This document shows positions 32,387-34,418 of a DNA stretch of 34,418 nucleotides, piece after piece. A program made the position numbers and the translations under genes. A model generated the notes under the pieces. That model worked only from the letters and a program-made list of their open reading frames with translations, searched no databases and was not told the origin of the DNA. Positions within the stretch are counted from its first letter, which is position 1; every line of letters starts with the position of its first letter. This stretch comes from an uncultured Lachnospiraceae bacterium (GTDB lineage: Bacteria > Bacillota > Clostridia > Lachnospirales > Lachnospiraceae), in contig CATLAK010000026.1 in the NCBI GenBank assembly GCA_949878435.1, positions 1 through 34,418 of the forward strand. Reading direction: 5' to 3'.

Positions 32387-34399
32387 ATGGAAGAAACAAA
32401 TTTGAAGCAAGTGCTGAAGGAGTGTAATAAGTCAGCTAAGACTGGATACAAAATAGCTTCAGCTCAAGAAAAGAATTTGAATAGGGCTCTGGCTTCGGCA
32501 CAAGAGAAGGTGCAGAGCACTATTATTGATTTCAATAGTTCTCCGTGTTATGCACCAGAGGCTACAGAACTATTGGAAGTACAGTTGGTGGAAATCAGAG
32601 ATGCGTTCAATCGTCTGTCGTTTGCTTTTAAGGAGGATCTGCAAAACCTGAGAGAGAATCTTTCAAAGTTTTCTGTAACTCTTTTTGGAAGGACTATGGC
32701 TGGTAAATCTACGCTTATGGAGATCCTGACTGAAGGTGATGGATCTTCTATCGGAAAAGGCTCCCAGCGTACCACAAGAGATGTTCGTAAGTATACTTGG
32801 AATGGGCTGGAAATCACAGATGTTCCGGGAATTGGAGCTTTTGAGGGTGAAGACGATGAGCAGATTGCTTTTGAAGCAGCGAAGACCGCCGATCTGATCC
32901 TGTTTTTGATTACAGACGATGCTCCGCAGGTCGCGGAAGCAGAATGTTTCAGCAGAATTGTGAATCTTGGAAAGCCTATCATCTGCATCATGAATGTTAA
33001 GGCTTCGATAGCTGAGGATAAGAGTTTGAAGCTGGCATTGCGAGATGTAAACAAACGCTTTGATATGGAGCGGCTGGACAAGATACGGAATCAGTTTCTT
33101 TTGCTTTCCGAACAGTTCGTTCAGACATGGAGCCACATTCCTTTTGCATATGTCCATCTGAAATCTGCTTATGCTGCCATAAAAGCGGAGGATCCGGAAA
33201 AAAGCAGAAGCTTTCATGAAGTGAGTCGTATTGATTACCTGAAAAGAAGGATTGTTGAGCAAGTTAGGACAAAGGGTGAGTTCTATAGAATAAAGACTTT
33301 CATAGATATTATTTCAAATCCGATTCTTGAATCTATGGAAAGTCTTTTGGAACAAAGCCAGATTAACAGCGTCCAAGGGCGAACGATCCTCGCAAAGAAG
33401 AGGCAACTTGGAGATTGGAAGAATGTCTTCTATCGAGATGGACGGGCTCAGATCAAGTCACTGATTGTAAAGATAAAGAGTGAGCTGAACGGAGAGATAG
33501 CGGCATTTGCTGAAGATCATTTTGATGATAAAAACGCTGATAAAGCATGGAATAAGCTGTTGAAATCCCGGAAGGTGGAAGTCAGGTGTCAGGAACTGCT
33601 TGGGGATCTGGAAGCAAAATGTAACGATAAGCTCAAAGAGATTTCCAGAGAAATCACGAATGAGTTAAAGTTTGCCACATCCTTTGAAGGCGATAAGTCC
33701 CTCCGTATGCATAAGATCATTGATGGGAAAAAGCTTTGGGATTGGTCATCGATTGCCTTAGGCGGTGGTTTATCTATAGCAGCCGGGATTGCATATTTGG
33801 TTGGTGCTGCGGCAGCAGGTCCTTTAGGATGGGCGGCATTAGCTGTATCTGTAATTGGAATAGGTGGATCTTTCCTGTTTAAGAGTAGGGATAAAAAAGA
33901 ATTTGAAGCAAGAACAAGGCTTGAGAAGAAGCTTAGAGAGAATGTAACTCAGATATGTGATGCTCTTGAAAAGCAAATGAATAAGAATCTGGATTCGCTT
34001 GTGCCGGTTAGAATTGAAGGGCTAATGACAGAAATGGATAAAATCAATTCCGTCATATTCCGGTTAGCTGACACACAGAAAGAACTGGCATGGGGATTGA
34101 ATAACCATATGCTGGAACTGAATAATCAGATTTTGACGGAGGCAATACGTCTGATAGGTGCTGAAGGATTACAGTATCATGTACAGTCAGTTGCAAGGAT
34201 TCCTGGAAATACAAGCTTGATTCTGCTCAACGATGGGACGGTTTTTCCTAAAGAACAGAAGGAAGACCTGTATAAACTAATGGCTGAACGAATTGAATAT
34301 TCTAACGCTTCGGAGCCACCGTTTTATCGCTTGAGAGCCACCTCGGATTTTAACACTTTAGAGCCACCACAAACACAAGATATAGTAATGGAGCCATGA
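32387..34399 (+). CDS. Dynamin-like GTPase with hydrophobic segment
   Basis: 670 residues. GTPase motifs: P-loop GRTMAGKST (101-109), a switch I Thr in RTTRDV, G3 DVPG (145-148), and a G4 position reading NVKAS instead of the usual NKxD. The C-terminal half is helical. At about residues 455-500 a Gly/Ala-rich hydrophobic stretch (IALGGGLSIAAGIAYLVGA and GWAALAVSVIGIGGSFLF) could insert in the membrane, as in bacterial dynamins and LeoA. AAGGTGG lies just before ATG 32387. The stop overlaps the next start as ATGA. By composition it resembles the ABC-3C genes more than the methylases. Confidence 0.78.
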   Translation: MEETNLKQVLKECNKSAKTGYKIASAQEKNLNRALASAQEKVQSTIIDFNSSPCYAPEATELLEVQLVEIRDAFNRLSFAFKEDLQNLRENLSKFSVTLFGRTMAGKSTLMEILTEGDGSSIGKGSQRTTRDVRKYTWNGLEITDVPGIGAFEGEDDEQIAFEAAKTADLILFLITDDAPQVAEAECFSRIVNLGKPIICIMNVKASIAEDKSLKLALRDVNKRFDMERLDKIRNQFLLLSEQFVQTWSHIPFAYVHLKSAYAAIKAEDPEKSRSFHEVSRIDYLKRRIVEQVRTKGEFYRIKTFIDIISNPILESMESLLEQSQINSVQGRTILAKKRQLGDWKNVFYRDGRAQIKSLIVKIKSELNGEIAAFAEDHFDDKNADKAWNKLLKSRKVEVRCQELLGDLEAKCNDKLKEISREITNELKFATSFEGDKSLRMHKIIDGKKLWDWSSIALGGGLSIAAGIAYLVGAAAAGPLGWAALAVSVIGIGGSFLFKSRDKKEFEARTRLEKKLRENVTQICDALEKQMNKNLDSLVPVRIEGLMTEMDKINSVIFRLADTQKELAWGLNNHMLELNNQILTEAIRLIGAEGLQYHVQSVARIPGNTSLILLNDGTVFPKEQKEDLYKLMAERIEYSNASEPPFYRLRATSDFNTLEPPQTQDIVMEP

Positions 34400-34418
34400 G
34401 CATGAGCTCACAGCTCCA
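34396..34418 (+). CDS. Start of a further gene, cut by the window edge
   Basis: ATG at 34396 overlaps the GTPase stop (ATGA), with GGAG at 34390-34393. The visible part reads MSMSSQL, and no more can be said. Bacterial dynamins often occur as neighbouring pairs, so a second GTPase is one possibility. Confidence 0.45.

Noticed and set aside
24925..34399. BREX, DISARM or type I restriction system
   Set aside because: No PglZ, BrxC, DrmA/DrmB, HsdR or HsdS is visible. The window edge leaves this open, so it is rejected only for what can be seen.

Overview
The window looks like a chromosomal segment of a low-to-mid GC Firmicute of the class Clostridia, most likely Lachnospiraceae. The signs are the infC-rpmI-rplT operon with an AUU-started IF3, a single fatty-acid operon that uses FabK and carries a fused carboxyltransferase gene, strong GGAGG ribosome sites, TTGACA/TATAAT promoters, and a DUF975 protein. 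The genus is not determined.

Layout. 1-1950: a truncated histidine-kinase end, a secreted protein and a lipoprotein. 1968-3437: infC-rpmI-rplT with a structured attenuator leader and a strong terminator. 3463-6192: a PepD-type dipeptidase and an AI-2E family permease. 6298-7013: tRNA-Pro(AGG), its terminator, a decayed toxin-antitoxin relic, and a small ABM-like protein on the minus strand. 7111-7879: a DUF975 membrane protein split at a run of eight Gs. 7896-17126: the fatty-acid operon acpP-fabK-fabD-fabG-fabF-fabZ-accDA-(second FMN oxidoreductase)-fabH-fabT. It starts from a consensus promoter overlaid by three FabT-type palindromes spaced exactly 16 bp apart, and ends with the gene of the predicted repressor, so the pathway looks autoregulated. 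accB and accC are absent from the operon. 17187-19680: two small genes, a 345-bp palindromic mobile-element-like insertion between them, and rlmD.

The accessory region starts right after rlmD (about 19.7 kb) and runs to the window edge. It has a SymE-like protein with a small partner and a minus-strand Cys-cluster protein with a sigma-region-4-like tail. Next comes a three-gene ABC-3C (ABC three-component) conflict system: an HNH-like effector, a small middle component and a DUF2326-type ATPase, with an overlapping XRE regulator. After that is a tightly coupled run of three different DNA methyltransferases (COG1743-like with Zn ribbon; NPPY; a 1073-residue NPPW enzyme), a small PD-(D/E)XK-like protein and a dynamin-like GTPase with a hydrophobic segment. 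A further gene opens at 34396 and is cut by the window edge.

The most interesting part is this last operon (24925 to the end). It has methylation, nuclease and membrane-GTPase modules, but no helicase, HsdS, PglZ or BrxC in view, so it does not match BREX, DISARM or type I restriction as seen here. It may be a little-described anti-phage system, but the window cuts it and no function is proven by sequence alone.
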